Both the position numbers and the translations under genes were made by a program. From the NCBI RefSeq assembly GCF_003815035.1, contig NZ_RKRK01000005.1:1-64000 (forward strand): a DNA stretch of 64,000 nt. Direction: 5' to 3'. This DNA comes from Abyssicoccus albus (GTDB lineage Bacteria > Bacillota > Bacilli > Staphylococcales > Abyssicoccaceae). The notes below the pieces were generated by a model. That model worked only from the letters and a program-made list of their open reading frames with translations, did no database searches and had not been told where the DNA came from. Shown here piece by piece: positions 61,976-64,000 of the stretch (within the stretch, counting starts at the first letter, position 1; each line of letters opens with the position of its first letter).

Positions 61976-63166
61976 TTACGATAGTACACCTAGCTCCTTT
62001 CCTACTTTTTCGTAAACTTTCAATGCTTCGTCTAACATTTCTTTCGTATGTGCCGCTGTCGGCATATTACGTACACGACCTGTTCCTTTGGGTACTGTTG
62101 GGAAGACAATGGACTTCGCATATACGCCTTCTTCCATTAGACGTTTAGAGAATTGTTGAGTTGTTTTCTCATCACCGATAATACATGGCGTAATTGGTGT
62201 TTCTGAATGACCGATATCAAATCCTAATGATTTTAATCCTTCTTTTAAGTAATCACCATTTTCCCATAATTTATCATGCAATTCTGTTGAATCCATTAAC
62301 ATTTGTACCGCTTCTGTAATTGCTTTCGTATCTCCAGGTGCTAAAGATGTTGAGAATAAGAATGGTCTTGAAGCAACTTTTAACCAGTCAATCAATTGCT
62401 GACTTCCTGCGACGTATCCTCCAACTACACCAATCGCTTTCGATAATGTACCGATTTGGAAGTCAATTTTATCTTGTAGACCGAAATGTTTAACTGTTCC
62501 AGCACCTTTACCCATTACACCGCTTCCATGCGCATCATCAACATACGTAATTAATCCGAACTCTTCTGCAATCTCAACAATCTCAGGAAGTTTTGCAACA
62601 TCTCCATCCATTGAGAATACACCGTCTGTAATATACATCACTTTATTATATTGTCCTGATTCTACTGCTTCTTTCGCTTTCTGTCTTAAATCATCCATGT
62701 CCGAATGTTTAACACGGATAATTTTTGCTTTTGAAAGACGACATCCATCTATAATTGAAGCGTGGTTTAATTCATCTGATAAAATTGCATCGTGCTTATT
62801 CATCACCGCAGAAATAGCAGCCATATTGCAGTTAAATCCTGATTGATAAGCAATTGCAGCTTCAGTACCTTTAAATTTAGCTAACGTCTCTTCTAATTCA
62901 ACGTGTAAATCAAGTGTTCCGTTAATCGTTCTTACAGCACCGGCACCTACACCATGAGAATCAACAGCAGATTTCGCAGCTTGTTTTAGTGTTTCATTTG
63001 TTGCAAGTCCTAAGTAGTTATTTGATGATAAATTAATCATCTTTCGTCCATCAATTGTTATTTCAGCACCATTCGCACCTTCTACAACATTGATTTCATT
63101 GTACAAACCATTATCTTTTAACTCTTTCAAATTTGACTCTAAAAATTCATTCAATGCCTTAGTCAT
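61976..63166 (-). CDS. kbl: Glycine C-acetyltransferase (2-amino-3-ketobutyrate CoA ligase)
   Basis: PLP enzyme of 396 residues, alpha-oxoamine synthase family, that splits 2-amino-3-ketobutyrate with CoA into glycine and acetyl-CoA. Visible features are [33 protein letters not shown] and the PLP lysine in [16 protein letters not shown]. The start is ATG 63166 after GGAGG; the open frame starts nine codons earlier. It forms an operon with the dehydrogenase. BioF is the closest alternative, excluded by the tdh partner. Confidence 0.94.
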   Translation of the reverse strand: MTKALNEFLESNLKELKDNGLYNEINVVEGANGAEITIDGRKMINLSSNNYLGLATNETLKQAAKSAVDSHGVGAGAVRTINGTLDLHVELEETLAKFKGTEAAIAYQSGFNCNMAAISAVMNKHDAILSDELNHASIIDGCRLSKAKIIRVKHSDMDDLRQKAKEAVESGQYNKVMYITDGVFSMDGDVAKLPEIVEIAEEFGLITYVDDAHGSGVMGKGAGTVKHFGLQDKIDFQIGTLSKAIGVVGGYVAGSQQLIDWLKVASRPFLFSTSLAPGDTKAITEAVQMLMDSTELHDKLWENGDYLKEGLKSLGFDIGHSETPITPCIIGDEKTTQQFSKRLMEEGVYAKSIVFPTVPKGTGRVRNMPTAAHTKEMLDEALKVYEKVGKELGVLS

Positions 63167-63307
63167 TTTTATGACCTCCAAATTATTATTCATTTATAGT
63201 TTAACATTTTCATCTGTAAGTATTAATTATTATGTAGAACTTCTTATCTTTTATATTTGTCTGAAAATTGATACAATATAAACTAAAAATAAAGGAGATG
63301 AAATAAT

Positions 63308-64000
63308 ATGTTCGATATTACTCAACAGATTGAATCCCACTACCGTGAAATGGTTAATTTGCGTCGACACTTTCATATGAATCCTGAACTATCATTCCAA
63401 GAATATAAAACATCACAATATATTGCAGATTACTTAACAGACTTAGGCCTGGATGAAGTAAGAACAAATGTCGGTGGTCTAGGTGTAGTTGGTAAGATTA
63501 TCATTGACACAAATCTTCCTACTGTAGCTCTTCGTGCCGATTTTGATGCACTTCCAATTCAAGATGAAAAAGACGTATCATATAAATCTACAATCGATGG
63601 CGTGATGCATGCGTGTGGTCATGATGCACATACTGCCTCGTTACTTATTGTTGCCAAAATTTTAAATGCGCATAAAGATGAACTCACAGGGAACGTAACC
63701 TTTATATTTCAACACGGAGAAGAAGTGGATCCGGGTGGTGCCATTTCAATGATTAAAGATGGCGCTCTAGATCGTGTCGATATTATCTTCGGTCAACATA
63801 TGTCTAGCGATCTCCCTGTTGGCACAATAGGTTATAAATCAGGGACATTAACAGGTATGCCAGATGATTTCTTCATTACAATGAAAGGTAAGGGTGGTCA
63901 CGCGTCTAAACCTGAATCAACAATTGATCCAGTTGCTGCCACAATTTCTCTTTGTAATCAAATGCAGTTCATCCATAGAAATATTCCATCTAGTTCATCA
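63308..64000 (+). CDS. M20 family amidohydrolase (N-acyl-amino-acid type), partial
   Basis: The first 231 codons of a metallopeptidase-fold amidohydrolase, cut by the window end. Features are LRRHFHMNPELSFQEYKTS, ALRADFDALPIQDE (metal Asp), MHACGHDAHTASLL (Cys-Gly-His-Asp-x-His metal site), FIFQHGEEVDPGGA (catalytic Glu) and GTLTGMPDDFFITMKGKGGHASKPE. Such enzymes remove acyl groups from amino acids or peptides. AAAGGAG precedes ATG 63308. Divergent from kbl with about 140 bp between starts. The same order is known to me from staphylococci. Confidence 0.93.
   Translation, partial: MFDITQQIESHYREMVNLRRHFHMNPELSFQEYKTSQYIADYLTDLGLDEVRTNVGGLGVVGKIIIDTNLPTVALRADFDALPIQDEKDVSYKSTIDGVMHACGHDAHTASLLIVAKILNAHKDELTGNVTFIFQHGEEVDPGGAISMIKDGALDRVDIIFGQHMSSDLPVGTIGYKSGTLTGMPDDFFITMKGKGGHASKPESTIDPVAATISLCNQMQFIHRNIPSSSS

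Overview
This 64-kb chromosomal window comes from a low-GC Gram-positive bacterium of the family Staphylococcaceae. I favour a Macrococcus-like or deep-branching staphylococcal genome, but the sequence alone does not settle the genus. The pointers are AGGAGG/GAGGTG ribosome sites, a bacillithiol gene (bshB2), folE2, luxS, a salA/mrp plus KbaA-like pair, and the order M20 amidohydrolase - kbl - tdh - ... - ilvE - HAD - deoxynucleoside kinase - tadA - HAD, which I recall from staphylococci. I saw no tRNA, rRNA, CRISPR array or intact insertion sequence.

Layout. 1-1,100: AT-rich region without a credible gene. 1,103-4,486: Mn/Fe-type ABC importer, clearly richer in GC than the rest, behind four tandem DtxR/MntR-like boxes at exact 23-bp spacing and next to a transposase remnant; it looks imported. 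4,900-12,300: housekeeping (KbaA-like, SalA/Mrp, MFS pump, zinc protease, ProC, TrhA, UDP-sugar pyrophosphorylase). 12,500-13,860: a putative sigma-B small stress protein, an unknown gene and a Nudix hydrolase. 13,900-16,215: UDP-sulfoquinovose synthase and sulfoquinovosyltransferase, that is, a predicted plant-type sulfolipid pathway in a non-photosynthetic Firmicute. 16,400-19,000: zinc-starvation locus (L33 with one Cys pair, COG0523 GTPase, His-rich zinc-binding lipoprotein) around two Zur-type boxes. 19,100-22,500: two-component system overlapping an HtrA-type protease. 22,500-34,100: DNA repair (AlkA-type, Ogt), an opine-dehydrogenase-like enzyme with a G8 Shine-Dalgarno tract, an amidohydrolase, BCCT and DASS transporters, a MarR operon, the scar of a deleted ArsR/P-type ATPase locus and a Bcr-type pump. 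34,100-38,870: YceI, a quinone-regulon-like dioxygenase, luxS, mccB and a fused YrrT-MccA protein. 39,000-50,850: NhaC, ung-ywdI-ywdK, pdxK-yojF-bshB2-folE2, tadA, a deoxynucleoside kinase and ilvE. 50,861-60,875: a tightly packed nine-gene operon (complete CUT1-type ABC importer, CehA/McbA-like PHP hydrolase, second PHP phosphoesterase, calcineurin-like phosphatase, MATE exporter, DeoR regulator). 61,000-64,000: tdh-kbl and the start of an M20 amidohydrolase.

How they work together. Fused methyltransferase/MccA, MccB and LuxS cover most of the route from S-adenosylmethionine by-products through homocysteine and cystathionine to cysteine. The zinc locus pairs uptake, metal delivery and a low-zinc ribosomal protein. 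The nine-gene operon reads as import of an organic (probably phosphorylated or esterified) compound followed by hydrolysis and export; its substrate is unknown and it is the best candidate here for an undescribed system. The sulfolipid pair and the YrrT-MccA fusion are the other two most notable findings.
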